Shown here: positions 42,982 through 51,794 of the stretch, in pieces | How positions within the stretch are numbered: position 1 is the first letter of the stretch | Layout of the letters: every line of letters starts with the position of its first letter | Assembly: GCF_001542405.1 (NCBI RefSeq) | Contig: NZ_LNCD01000018.1 | Location: forward strand, 39,600-103,599 | Direction of reading: 5' to 3' | From: Rhizobium altiplani | Lineage (GTDB): Bacteria; Pseudomonadota; Alphaproteobacteria; Rhizobiales; Rhizobiaceae | DNA: 64,000 bases | Made by a program: the position numbers and the translations under genes | Notes under the pieces: model-generated | Seen by the model: the letters and a program-made list of their open reading frames with translations, nothing else | Told to the model about the DNA's origin: nothing | Databases searched by the model: none

Positions 42982-43013
42982 ATTAAGAAAACTGCTAACC
43001 ATGTGGATAGGGA

Positions 43014-44162
43014 ATGGCAGCTTTGGAACTTCACATAGACAAAATCAGCAAGAAATTCGGCGAAGTAAATGTTCTGCGCGACGTGTCGATCAGCGTTGCC
43101 GCCGGCGAATTTGTGACCCTTCTTGGGCCTTCAGGCTGCGGTAAATCTACGCTTCTACGTATAATTGCCGGGCTCGAGCGAGCGGACCAGGGCCATGTGT
43201 TCGCGGGCGAAAAAAAGCTCGACGACGTCGCGGCAAAGGACCGAGACTTGGCATTTGTTTTTCAAAGCTATGCGCTCTATCCGCACCTTAGCGTGTACGA
43301 CAATATCGCCGCGCCATTGGTAATGCGCGAACTAAGCAGCTTGGAGCGGTTGCCGATCCTTGGTGCTGCCCTGCCAGGTGCCGCCGGACGCTATCGCTCG
43401 ATCGACGAGCGGGTTCGTGAAACCTCGGCGATTCTAAAACTCGATGCCCTTCTCGACAGGCGTCCACCGGCGCTTTCGGGCGGCCAGCGTCAGCGTGTGG
43501 CACTAGGACGGGCGATGGTCCGTGCACCGAGGATATTCCTCATGGATGAGCCCTTGGCAAACCTGGATGCGGCGCTGCGAATTCACACACGAGGTGAAAT
43601 CGCCCGACTCCACAAGAAAATGGGAGCGACGACGGTGTTCGTCACTCACGATCAGGCTGAGGCAGCAGCAATATCTGACCGGGTCGCGGTGATGTTCCGG
43701 GGGCACGTTCGTCAGATCGCCAAGCCAGCCGATCTCTATCGTGATCCGGTCGATCTTGAGGTCGCCCGTTTTCTCGCGCAGCCTTTCCTGAATGAGGTCC
43801 GTGTTTCCGCCACAGTGGGCGGGATGGTCGCCATCGGGGGTGGCAAAATAGCACTCCGTGACGCGATCGGCTCCACCGGCCCCGGCACCTTGGCGTTTCG
43901 CCCCGAGCACGCAAGCATTGCTGCGCATGATGTGCCCGGTACCCTCCGCGTCTGCCTTTCGCGTATCGAACATTCCGGAACGGACGCAAACCTTTTTGTC
44001 GAGGCTGAGGCGGGCGCCGAATTCGTCGTTCGAGTGTCGGCGGATCAAGCGCGCTCGGTCCATCCTGGTGAGCACCTCGCTCTGACGATAGACGCGGAGA
44101 ATGCCTGGTTCTTCCCCGAAAGTCGGTCTCGGCGAGAACGTGTCGAACGCGAGGCTGCTTAG
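43014..44162 (+). CDS. ABC transporter ATP-binding subunit (UgpC type)
   Basis: 382 aa. Walker A LLGPSGCGKSTLLRIIAGL, signature LSGGQRQRVALGRAM, Walker B IFLMDEPLANLD and switch VTHDQAEAAAI. A C-terminal TOBE regulatory region follows. About 20 extra residues sit between the Q-loop region and the signature (ELSSLERLPILGAALPGAAG), longer than usual for UgpC/MalK. First gene of the operon, directly followed by the permease ATG. Confidence 0.9.
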   Translation: MAALELHIDKISKKFGEVNVLRDVSISVAAGEFVTLLGPSGCGKSTLLRIIAGLERADQGHVFAGEKKLDDVAAKDRDLAFVFQSYALYPHLSVYDNIAAPLVMRELSSLERLPILGAALPGAAGRYRSIDERVRETSAILKLDALLDRRPPALSGGQRQRVALGRAMVRAPRIFLMDEPLANLDAALRIHTRGEIARLHKKMGATTVFVTHDQAEAAAISDRVAVMFRGHVRQIAKPADLYRDPVDLEVARFLAQPFLNEVRVSATVGGMVAIGGGKIALRDAIGSTGPGTLAFRPEHASIAAHDVPGTLRVCLSRIEHSGTDANLFVEAEAGAEFVVRVSADQARSVHPGEHLALTIDAENAWFFPESRSRRERVEREAA

Positions 44163-45113
44163 ATGGCTGTGCTCGACGATGTTTCTCTCGCAGCAGCCCC
44201 TGAGCGGTCAATCTACAAGTCGGACCGCGCGCAAGCCCGTGCCGGGCTGGTTCTTGCGTTGCCAGCCTCGCTGCTCCTGCTTGCCCTTTTGATCGGCCCA
44301 GCGATCCTGGTTCTGTTCCTTTCGTTTACCGACGCATCTTTGGGCCTGGTCGGTATCCGCTTTGTCGGTCTTGGCAATTATGGTCGAATGCTGACCGACC
44401 CAGGTTTCTCGAACAGCCTCCGCAATACGGCGCTCTATGTCCTTGTGGTGGTCCCAATATCGATCGGGTGGGGTCTGCTTGTTGCCTTGCTGATTTCACG
44501 GTGCACCTTTTCCGCTTTTTACAGAACGGCCTATTTCCTCCCGGTCGCCGCAACCCTTGTGGCGCTCGCGACCGCCTGGGAGGCGATCCTCCATCCTAGT
44601 CTTGGCGCCGCCAACGCGTTCCTTCACCTGCTCGGCGCCTCGCCTATACGGTTTCTCTCCGACCCGTCCATGGCGGTCTATGCCCTTGCCTGCATCGGCA
44701 TTTGGCAGCTGGTCGGCTTCAACATGATCCTCTTCCTGGCCGGACTTTCCACAATTCCAGAAGAGCTCTACGAGGCGGCTGCGATCGACGGTGCAGACGG
44801 TGGTTTCAAGCGCTTCCGGCTCGTAACCTGGCCGATGCTTGCTCCGGTGACGCTGTTCGTCACCGTCATGACAGTCATCCGCGCGTTCTCGGTGTTTGAG
44901 ACAGTTGCTGTGCTCACCCAGGGCGGACCGATGAAGTCGACAATGGTCGTCCTTTATACATTCTACGAAGAGGGCTTCCGGTTCTTCCGCGTCGGCTATG
45001 CATCGGCGATCGCCGTGTCTTTCTTCGTGTTCGTGACGATGCTGTCTCTGATCCAGATGCGCCTGTCGGACCCTAGGGCGTCCGGTACGAAGAACTTGAG
45101 GGGAACGCCATGA
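44163..45113 (+). CDS. ABC transporter permease (UgpA/MalF type)
   Basis: 316 aa. Begins right after the preceding stop. The N-terminal extension leads into GLVLALPASLLLLALLIGPA; further helices follow, and the EAA loop is seen as YEAAAIDGADGGFKRFRLVT. Overlaps the next permease by ATGA. Sequence is closest in pattern to sn-glycerol-3-phosphate/sugar permeases. Confidence 0.88.
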   Translation: MAVLDDVSLAAAPERSIYKSDRAQARAGLVLALPASLLLLALLIGPAILVLFLSFTDASLGLVGIRFVGLGNYGRMLTDPGFSNSLRNTALYVLVVVPISIGWGLLVALLISRCTFSAFYRTAYFLPVAATLVALATAWEAILHPSLGAANAFLHLLGASPIRFLSDPSMAVYALACIGIWQLVGFNMILFLAGLSTIPEELYEAAAIDGADGGFKRFRLVTWPMLAPVTLFVTVMTVIRAFSVFETVAVLTQGGPMKSTMVVLYTFYEEGFRFFRVGYASAIAVSFFVFVTMLSLIQMRLSDPRASGTKNLRGTP

Positions 45114-45943
45114 TCCTTGCGAAATCTCCCGTATCGCGCATTGCCTCACACGCCGTTCTGCTCTCGGGCGCAATCATCATGGTTTTCCCATTCATCTGGA
45201 TGGTGCTGGCCTCAGGTACACCGGAGAGCGAAATCTTCAATGGCGGTCTTCTGCCTGTGCCGACACTGGCCGGCACCGCGCAGAATTACGGCGCAGCACT
45301 CACCGCAATCCCGCTCTTGCGCTTCATGGCCAATGGATTTGTGGTCTGTCTCGCGATCCTGACCCTGCAAATTGCCGTGGCGATCCCGTGCGGCTATGCG
45401 CTCGCCAAGCTGTCCTTTCCAGGCAGGCCGCTCCTGCTCGGCGCAGTGCTGCTCGGGCTTCTCGTGCCAGTGCAGATCCCGACAATTCCGATCTACGTTG
45501 CGCTCGCGAAATCGGGGCTGCTCGACACCTACCCAGCGCTCATTCTGCCCTGGATCATCTCGGTCTTCGCGATCTTCCTGTTTCGACAGTTTTTCGTCAC
45601 CTTCCCTGACGAAGTGCTTGATGCGGCCCGGCTTGACGGTTTCAGCGAGCTCTCGATCGCCTGGCGCATCATGGTGCCCGCCGCATGGCCAGCAGTCGCC
45701 GCTTTCTCTATTTTCTCCATCGTGGCCCATTGGAACGACCTCTACTGGCCGCTGGTGGTGACAACCAATCCCGACATGATGATGCCCTCGCTTGGCATTG
45801 CCTATTTCCGGCAAGCAGGCGACGGCGGCGGTCAGGTCGGTGCGCTGATGGCCGGGGGCGTGATCGTCACAGCGCCCCTGGCCGCCCTCTTCCTCTCAAT
45901 GCAGAGGCATTTCATCAGGGGTCTGGTGGTCGGCCGACACTAG
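45110..45943 (+). CDS. ABC transporter permease (UgpE/MalG type)
   Basis: 277 aa with six predicted helices (AVLLSGAIIMVFPFIWMVLA, GAVLLGLLVPVQIPTIPIYV). EAA loop: DEVLDAARLDGFSELSIAWR. Second membrane subunit of the importer. Confidence 0.88.
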   Translation: MILAKSPVSRIASHAVLLSGAIIMVFPFIWMVLASGTPESEIFNGGLLPVPTLAGTAQNYGAALTAIPLLRFMANGFVVCLAILTLQIAVAIPCGYALAKLSFPGRPLLLGAVLLGLLVPVQIPTIPIYVALAKSGLLDTYPALILPWIISVFAIFLFRQFFVTFPDEVLDAARLDGFSELSIAWRIMVPAAWPAVAAFSIFSIVAHWNDLYWPLVVTTNPDMMMPSLGIAYFRQAGDGGGQVGALMAGGVIVTAPLAALFLSMQRHFIRGLVVGRH

Positions 45944-45988
45944 GCATCCTCAACAACCCAACCCAACCACGAACGACAGGAGAGCATC

Positions 45989-47245
45989 GTGAAAACGATT
46001 GCCATGATGATCGCGGCTGGCCTTGCCATGGCAGGCCTGACCGCCCCCGCCCACGCGGAAACCAAGCTCGACGTCTATTACGCCTGGGCCGAGCACGAGC
46101 CTATTCACGCAGCCGTCGCCAAGAGCTTCGAAGCGAAGTATCCCGATATCAAGATCGGGTTCAGGGCAGCGGCCCCGAGCTACGACGAAGCCGTCCAGGC
46201 GCTCATCCGCCAAAGCATGGCCGGCCAGTTGCCTGATGTCCATTATGTCGGCTTCAACGTGCTGCGCCCGCTCGTCGCCCGCGGCCTGATCGAGCCGATT
46301 GACGATCTGGTTGCCAAGGATCACCTGACCGACAAGGGCTATACCGATCAGGTTCTGTCGCTCGCCAAGATAGATGGCAAGCTCTACGGCCTGCCGTTCG
46401 CTATGTCGACGCCGGTCGTCTATTTCAATGCCGACCTTATCAAGCGGGCCGGCGGCGATCCTGAAAAGATTCCGACTGACTGGGACGGTTTCGTGGCGCT
46501 AGCCGGCAAGATCGGAGCGCTCGGCGACGGGACATCGGGCATGTTCTACGATCTCGGTTCGGACGACTGGACGACACAGAACCTGGTGCGCAATTTCGGT
46601 GGCCAGATGATGAACGACAAGGAAACCGACATCGCTTTCGACGGTCCGACCGGTCAGTCTGCCGCCAAGCTCTTCAAGCGCTTCCATACGGAAGGCACGC
46701 AGCCGGCGATAGACAGCCGTGCAGCCCGTCAGCTCTTCACCTCAGGCAAGCTCGGCTTCTTCTTCGCATCGGCTGGCAGCGTCAGCGGCCTCGAAAAAGA
46801 AATCGGCACGCGCTTCAAGCTGACGACGGCAAAACAGCCGCTGGGCTCCGAGGCCGCAACGATGCCGACGGGCGGCATGGTCGCGGTCATCCTGTCCAAG
46901 GACGAAGCCAAGCGTGCCGCAGCCTGGGAATATGTGAAGTTTGCCACCAGCGCGGACGGCCAGAGCATTGTCGTTCCGAACACCGGTTATATGCCGACGA
47001 ATACCGGTGCTCTCGACAAGGATCACCTTGCCGACTTCTACAAGCAGCACCCGAACTGGTACACAAGCGTGCAGCAGACGCCGCGCGCCCGTCCGTGGTT
47101 CTCCTGGCCCGGCGAAAACGGTGTCGAGATCTCGCAGGTCATTCGCGACGACATGTCCGCAATCGCGCTTGGCAGCATGGAGCCGGATGCAGCTCTCGCC
47201 GATATGGCAGAGAAGGTTCGCGCGCTTCTCCCGAAGACCAACTAA
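45989..47245 (+). CDS. ABC transporter substrate-binding protein (UgpB-like)
   Basis: 418 aa. Sec signal peptide (KTIAMMIAAGLAMAGLTAPA, cleavage at HAE near residue 24). Family-1 binding protein: VYYAWAEHEPIHAAVAKSFE, IRQSMAGQLPDVHYVGFNVL, ARPWFSWPGENGVEISQVIR near the C-terminus. GGAG precedes the ATG. In this operon the binding protein follows the ATPase and permeases, the reverse of the sugar importer at 24502. A phosphodiester or glycerophospho-compound is the inferred ligand, given the phosphodiesterase next to it. Confidence 0.87.
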   Translation: MKTIAMMIAAGLAMAGLTAPAHAETKLDVYYAWAEHEPIHAAVAKSFEAKYPDIKIGFRAAAPSYDEAVQALIRQSMAGQLPDVHYVGFNVLRPLVARGLIEPIDDLVAKDHLTDKGYTDQVLSLAKIDGKLYGLPFAMSTPVVYFNADLIKRAGGDPEKIPTDWDGFVALAGKIGALGDGTSGMFYDLGSDDWTTQNLVRNFGGQMMNDKETDIAFDGPTGQSAAKLFKRFHTEGTQPAIDSRAARQLFTSGKLGFFFASAGSVSGLEKEIGTRFKLTTAKQPLGSEAATMPTGGMVAVILSKDEAKRAAAWEYVKFATSADGQSIVVPNTGYMPTNTGALDKDHLADFYKQHPNWYTSVQQTPRARPWFSWPGENGVEISQVIRDDMSAIALGSMEPDAALADMAEKVRALLPKTN

Positions 47246-47302
47246 GCCACTCCTACCAAGAGCGCCGGACCCGCTTCGGCGCTCGCTTTCATGGATCAAT
47301 CA

Positions 47303-48112
47303 ATGAAACTCATCCACCTCACCGACCTGCATCTGGTGGCTCCGGGCAAGACCCTTTACGGTTTCGATCCCGCCGCCCGTCTCCGCACTGTGATCGCGAC
47401 CATTAACAACGAGCATGCGGATGCTGATCTCTGCGTCATCACCGGCGATCTGACCGATGAAGGCGACGCCGCCGCCTACCAGCTTCTGCGCGACATCCTG
47501 CAGGACCTCCGGGTGCCGCATCGCCTCTTGCTCGGGAACCACGATCATCGGGCTAATTTCCGTCGGGTTTTCCCCGACGCCGCAATCGACGCAACAGGCT
47601 TCGTCCAATCGGTCCTGGATCTGCCGGCTGGCCGCTTGATTTTCCTCGACACGCTGGTGACCGACCACGGTCATGGCTCGCTCGGCTGCGGCCGGTTCGA
47701 ATGGCTTCTAGAGCGCCTTGCTGAAGAGCCAATTCGGCCAAGCTATTTGTTTTGCCATCACCCGCTGCAATCGATCGGGCTGCCGCATTTTGCGCCGCAC
47801 ATCACCCTGGTTCCAAGAAACGCCGTGGGGCCGCTCGTCAAGACAGGTTCGGTCCGCCACATCTTCTGCGGCCATGTCCATGTCGACGTTGGCGGCACCT
47901 GGCAAGGCGTACCGTTTAGCGCGAGCCGGGGCGTTGCGCACCAGATCATTCCGCATCTCGAGCGGCGCGATGCGCGCTTCGTCAACGATGCGCCGGCCTT
48001 TAATGTCGCCTTAGTTCGCGACGACAGCGTCCTGATCAATCAGTTCGAGGTCAGCAGCAGGGTCGTGGTCGCAATCAGCCCCGAGGAATTCATGCCGGAG
48101 GGTTTCCAATGA
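47303..48112 (+). CDS. GpdQ-like class III phosphodiesterase
   Basis: 269 aa from the ATG at 47303 (an in-frame ATG four codons earlier is possible). Metal ligands of the GpdQ/CpdA family are complete: HLTDLHL, VITGDLTDEG, LLGNHDHR, FCHHPL and FCGHVHVD. The LYGF after the first motif is also typical of GpdQ. Such enzymes hydrolyse glycerophosphodiesters such as glycerophosphocholine or cyclic nucleotides. Because it follows an importer and overlaps a HAD phosphatase gene (ATGA), stepwise breakdown of an imported phosphodiester is the best guess. Confidence 0.82.
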   Translation: MKLIHLTDLHLVAPGKTLYGFDPAARLRTVIATINNEHADADLCVITGDLTDEGDAAAYQLLRDILQDLRVPHRLLLGNHDHRANFRRVFPDAAIDATGFVQSVLDLPAGRLIFLDTLVTDHGHGSLGCGRFEWLLERLAEEPIRPSYLFCHHPLQSIGLPHFAPHITLVPRNAVGPLVKTGSVRHIFCGHVHVDVGGTWQGVPFSASRGVAHQIIPHLERRDARFVNDAPAFNVALVRDDSVLINQFEVSSRVVVAISPEEFMPEGFQ

Positions 48113-48804
48113 GCCTGACCAAACCATTCGACCTTGTCATCTTCGACTGTGACGGTGTCCTCATCGACAGCGAAAAGCTCGCTACCCAGATCGACGCCGA
48201 TGAACTGGCGCGCATTGGTTTTCCGACCTCTTACGAAGACGTTGTCCGCCGATATACCGGGCTGTCTGCCGCCACGATGCGACGCATGGTCGAGGAGGAG
48301 TGGGGAAGGCCTCTGCCTCCCGATTTCGAAGAAGTGGTCGCCGCAAAGATCAAGGAGAAGTATCTGACCGAGTTGGAGGCGATCGACGGCATCGCCGAGC
48401 TTCTTGGCCAAATTGCAGTGCCGCGTTGTGTCGCCTCCAGCAGCGCGCCTGAAAAACTGCGTCTCGGTCTTGAGAGGACCGGCCTTTGGCCGTTGCTCGA
48501 ACCGCATGTCTTCAGCACCGTCATGGTATCGAAGGGCAAACCCGCACCTGATCTTTTTCTGTTCGCGGCCGACCGGATGGGGGCCGATCCTGCCCGTACG
48601 GTTGTCGTGGAAGACAGCATCGCCGGCGTCCAGGCCGGTGTCGCGGCCGGGATGACGGTTATCGGCTTCACAGCCGGCGGCCATTGCCTCAACGATCACG
48701 ATGAGCGGCTCCTTTCCGTCGGGGCCTCGGTAGTTACGCGTTCTGCCGCGCAGCTCAAAGCTTTGCTGTGCACAGATCAGGTCCGGCTTCGAGGCGCCGG
48801 CTAG
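48109..48804 (+). CDS. HAD-superfamily phosphatase (beta-phosphoglucomutase/Gph-like)
   Basis: 231 aa. HAD motif I LVIFDCDGVLIDSEKL, motif II VASSSAPEK, motif III KGKPAPDLF and motif IV VVVEDSIAGVQAG; the helical cap lies between I and II. Releases phosphate from a small phospho-compound. Overlap with the phosphodiesterase gene supports sequential action: diester to monoester to alcohol plus phosphate. Last gene of the operon. Confidence 0.85.
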   Translation: MSLTKPFDLVIFDCDGVLIDSEKLATQIDADELARIGFPTSYEDVVRRYTGLSAATMRRMVEEEWGRPLPPDFEEVVAAKIKEKYLTELEAIDGIAELLGQIAVPRCVASSSAPEKLRLGLERTGLWPLLEPHVFSTVMVSKGKPAPDLFLFAADRMGADPARTVVVEDSIAGVQAGVAAGMTVIGFTAGGHCLNDHDERLLSVGASVVTRSAAQLKALLCTDQVRLRGAG

Positions 48805-49035
48805 ATTGTCAATCCCCAACTTCGCGCGAATAGAGCAAAAAAAGTCGCTCTGATTCCTCACGCCGAAAACCAACCGCATGGCAGCGCCTCCCGGGCCCCC
48901 CAGGTTCTCAAAGGCATCTTTTTATGCGCAAAATACAATAGGCGGACGGAAAATGGCGCTTGGGGGCTTGCCTTTGTCGCGTTTAAGCGATGTTTGTGGC
49001 GGCAATCATCGTGGGCATCGAAGCGGAGGCGAAGA

Positions 49036-49626
49036 ATGGGCGTGCGACAGCGGGTGGGATCGAAGTTCAAGGATGAGATAGAATTCCTGAAAGGCTGGAA
49101 GCGCGACCGAACAGCCGTCGGCGCCATAACGCCGACCTCCGTCGTGACCGCCCGGAAGATGGCGAGCGTCATTGATTCATCCTCGGGGCTTCCGGTGCTT
49201 GAACTTGGCCCGGGAACCGGCGTCATCACAAAACAGATCCTGGCGCTGGGCGTTCGGCCGAAGGATCTGGTTTCCGTTGAATACTCGCCGGAGTTTTGCC
49301 GGCATCTCAGGCAGGAGTTTCCCGAAGTCGACGTTCGATGCGGAGACGCCTTCGCGCTCGATCTTGTTCTGGGTCCTGAGCGGGGCGCAAAGTTCGACTG
49401 CGTCATTTCCGCTGTACCTCTCCTGCACTTGCCTCCAGACAAGCGCCTGTCACTGATCCTCGACCTCCTGGAACGTGTGCCGAACGGAAGGCCCGTTGTT
49501 CAGATCACCTATGGGTTGCTGTCTCCGGTCGTCGCGCTTCCCGCCGGTTACGAAGTCCGCCACCTGGCTTTCATGATGCGCAACATTCCACCGGCGCAGC
49601 TCTGGACGTACAGAAAAAGGCGATGA
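49036..49626 (+). CDS. pmtA: Phospholipid N-methyltransferase, PmtA type
   Basis: 196 aa from ATG with GGAGG upstream. Rhizobial PmtA pattern: FKDEIEFLKGWKRDRTAVGA, TPTSVVTARKMASVI, the SAM site LPVLELGPGTGVITKQIL (about residue 50), VSAVPLLHL-type motif IV (SAVPLLHLPPDKRLS) and the end RNIPPAQLWTYRKRR. Adds methyl groups from SAM to phosphatidylethanolamine to make phosphatidylcholine, a lipid needed for symbiosis. It has its own ribosome site and stands 230 bases after the phosphodiesterase operon; a second copy on the chromosome is likely. Confidence 0.85.
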   Translation: MGVRQRVGSKFKDEIEFLKGWKRDRTAVGAITPTSVVTARKMASVIDSSSGLPVLELGPGTGVITKQILALGVRPKDLVSVEYSPEFCRHLRQEFPEVDVRCGDAFALDLVLGPERGAKFDCVISAVPLLHLPPDKRLSLILDLLERVPNGRPVVQITYGLLSPVVALPAGYEVRHLAFMMRNIPPAQLWTYRKRR

Positions 49627-49747
49627 GCTCTCTCATCGGTCAAGAACGACATAGGTGCTTCGTCGATGGAGCGACGTGGCGCTGTTGACTTACCGCTGAC
49701 CGTCAAGTTGCTTTCGGGAAGCTCTCGGCGTTACCTTCCGACGAAAT

Positions 49748-49866
49748 CGACGTCGACGATCTTGAGATCGTCCGTGAATACACGCTTCTGCATTGAGCCG
49801 GCGGCCATGGCTACGGCGTTCCGCTTGCGAGCGGCCGCAGCAACGGAGGCTTTGCTGCGGCCGAGG
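49748..49866 (+). repeat. Partial duplicate of the 51559-51672 segment
   Basis: About 115 bases closely similar to 51559-51672, including the end of a small gene (DLEIVREYTLLH and stop versus DLEIVHEYTPWH and stop) and the following cttgcgagcgg and cggaggct motifs. The piece before it (from about 49680) is a decayed copy of the same small gene. Confidence 0.75.
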
Positions 49867-49890
49867 CGGCCGATCCCATGATCGCGGAAA

Positions 49891-50094
49891 TCAAATAAGC
49901 CGTACGTTTTCAGCTTTCGACTTGCCGGTTTTGCGATCCTGGCCCACCTCGTAGCTCACCTTCTGTCCCTCGCTGAGAGAGCTTCCAGCCTGCAAGGCAG
50001 ACACGTGCACAAATACGTCAGCCCCCCCATTATCCGGGGTGATGAAGCCAAATCCTTTGTCTCCATTGAAAAATTTAACCATACCAGTGGCCAT
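49891..50094 (-). CDS. Cold-shock-domain protein (CspA family)
   Basis: 67 aa from the ATG at 50094 (GAGGA upstream). Complete single cold-shock domain with both RNA-binding motifs: [18 protein letters not shown] (RNP1) and VFVHVSAL (RNP2), ending [13 protein letters not shown] chaperone in the cytoplasm. Convergent with the plus-strand genes around it. Confidence 0.92.
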   Translation of the reverse strand: MATGMVKFFNGDKGFGFITPDNGGADVFVHVSALQAGSSLSEGQKVSYEVGQDRKTGKSKAENVRLI

Positions 50095-50784
50095 GAACAA
50101 AATCCTCGACGCTTTCACGGCTGATTGCCGCTTCCGGAATCTTTAAGGCGACGGAGTTTTCTTCGCAATCGGTTGCCCTCATCTTATTCGTCACTGTCGC
50201 GGCAAAATTGGTTCGTCCCAAGGATTCGGGAAGAACCTCGCGATGGATTCAAATCTCTTGGCAGTCGATGATCATTGCCGTGCTGCTGTTCTATGGCTCC
50301 CGTTTTGAAACGTCCTCGTCTGTTACCGCATAGAGATTTCCCGGTCTATCTGCCGGGTCGGCAGCCGCACCCCGTGCGTGATCCCGGGGGCACAGCTGTC
50401 ACGTGGGTCCCCAGTCCCCGCAGAGATGGCGCCGCCGAACTCCGACAGTTTCGCCTGAGGCCAAGATCTCTTCAATCACGGTATTACTGGGAGGCGCACG
50501 AGGCTGGGAAGGCCTTTGGCAGGCGGCGGAACGCGGCAGCGCAATTCGTGCGTTGCTCAATGGCTGATCCTGGTGTCGGCAGCCGGTGGGAAAATACGCG
50601 AGGGTAAACACCAGGCAGCCCTTCGCCGCGCGAGGCGCGCTGCCGCGACCTTTCGCCGGTTGATGACGGTGCGGGGTTGCGACTTCAGGCCTGCACCTGG
50701 CATCTCTCTTTATTCTCGGCATTCCCGCGCGAGGAAGCGCCGGTTGACAGGCGGGCGAAGGACTCGCTCTGTGCCCTGTTAAAG
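50095..50784. other. No gene recognised
   Basis: About 690 bases, first the promoter and 5' leader of the cold-shock gene, then G+C-rich sequence with mutually overlapping frames on both strands and no family motifs. Confidence 0.4.
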
Positions 50785-51084
50785 TCACCATTGCGCCGGC
50801 TGAACGAAGCCTTCCCGCTCATCCGGTTCGTCGTCTGGAATGGCAATGGATTGATGATCGACATCCGGCTCTTCGCCGGAGGGGTGCAGGTCAAGTGGGC
50901 TTGATCTGGACAGGGACCGCTCGCGCAGGAGCGCGGCATACCGGCGGCGCATTTCATCGGACTCGATCGTCCCTGCCGTCCAAAGTGCGACCAGTTCCAT
51001 GAAACCGGGGTCTTCATCGATCCGGATCCCTCGCGCCTTCCAACGCGCGATGACCCGTTCGGCTATGTCCCTGCGTGAATCCAT
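50785..51084 (-). CDS. Conserved small plasmid protein, unknown
   Basis: 99 aa from the ATG at 51084, five bases after GGAAG. Begins MDSRRDIAERVIARWKARGI and continues FMELVALWTAGTIESDEMRR, a charged helical pattern; the C-terminal part is polar and acidic (PSGEEPDVDHQSIAIPDDEP). Similar short proteins are common beside rhizobial tra regions, but none has a function I can name. Transcribed against its plus-strand neighbours. Confidence 0.55.
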   Translation of the reverse strand: MDSRRDIAERVIARWKARGIRIDEDPGFMELVALWTAGTIESDEMRRRYAALLRERSLSRSSPLDLHPSGEEPDVDHQSIAIPDDEPDEREGFVQPAQW

Positions 51085-51435
51085 TGTCACTTCCCTATGC
51101 CGCCCTGCCACCTACCCGGTGAGATACCAAGATTCTTCGCCAGTTGAAATCGGCTAATGTCACGCCGGCCGCCCGCGATCTGTTTTCAGGACCTTGCCGG
51201 CTGGAGCTATCGAGATCGCAAGATCAGGATGCATTTGGCGCAATCCATCGGCGCAGTCCAATCCCGCTCTCATTTGATGGCGTCCTGGCCCGGTTCCGGA
51301 TCTTCCACGATCAACCCGCAAGGAGTCCGTGCGCAAGCTTCGGCCGCTTCTGCTTCGCGTCGCGGTGATCGCGCCCCCCGGGCCTTCTGAGGAGCCATCG
51401 AGCGGGAATTGGCCCGCTCCGAAGGGGCCTCTCAC
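51085..51435. other. No gene recognised
   Basis: About 350 bases with overlapping short frames on both strands and no motif. It probably contains the promoters of the two flanking small genes. Confidence 0.4.
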
Positions 51436-51606
51436 ATGTCGCACGACCTCTCACTCGCCCAGTTCCACGCATTCCAGCTCTCCCGCGACCTTGTGGTTCC
51501 GATCACCCTCTTCTCGGTCGACGGCAAATACGGCATCCCGCCGTCTGACGAAAACGACGCCGACGACGATCTTGAGATCGTCCATGAATACACGCCGTGG
51601 CATTGA
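51436..51606 (+). CDS. Small acidic plasmid protein, unknown
   Basis: 56 aa: starts MSHDLSLAQFHAFQLSRDLV and ends with a strongly acidic stretch (PPSDENDADDDLEIVHEYT). A damaged copy lies at about 49680-49799. The existence of a second, similarly read copy supports a real gene. Function unknown; small acidic proteins in conjugative plasmid regions are sometimes anti-defence factors, but nothing here shows that. Confidence 0.55.
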   Translation: MSHDLSLAQFHAFQLSRDLVVPITLFSVDGKYGIPPSDENDADDDLEIVHEYTPWH

Positions 51607-51794
51607 GCCGGCGGCACCTTAGGCGTGCCGCTTGCGAGCGGCAGGCCGCAAGGGAGGCTCCGCCGCGGCCGACCTTGCATGATTCACCAAATTGCAAGCC
51701 GCGCCCTTGCGGCCTTTGCTCTTCACGCCCGGTGAAGTGGCCGATGAATAGAACCGACGAGCAGGAGGCGATCGCTTTCGCGATCGGAGGAAGG

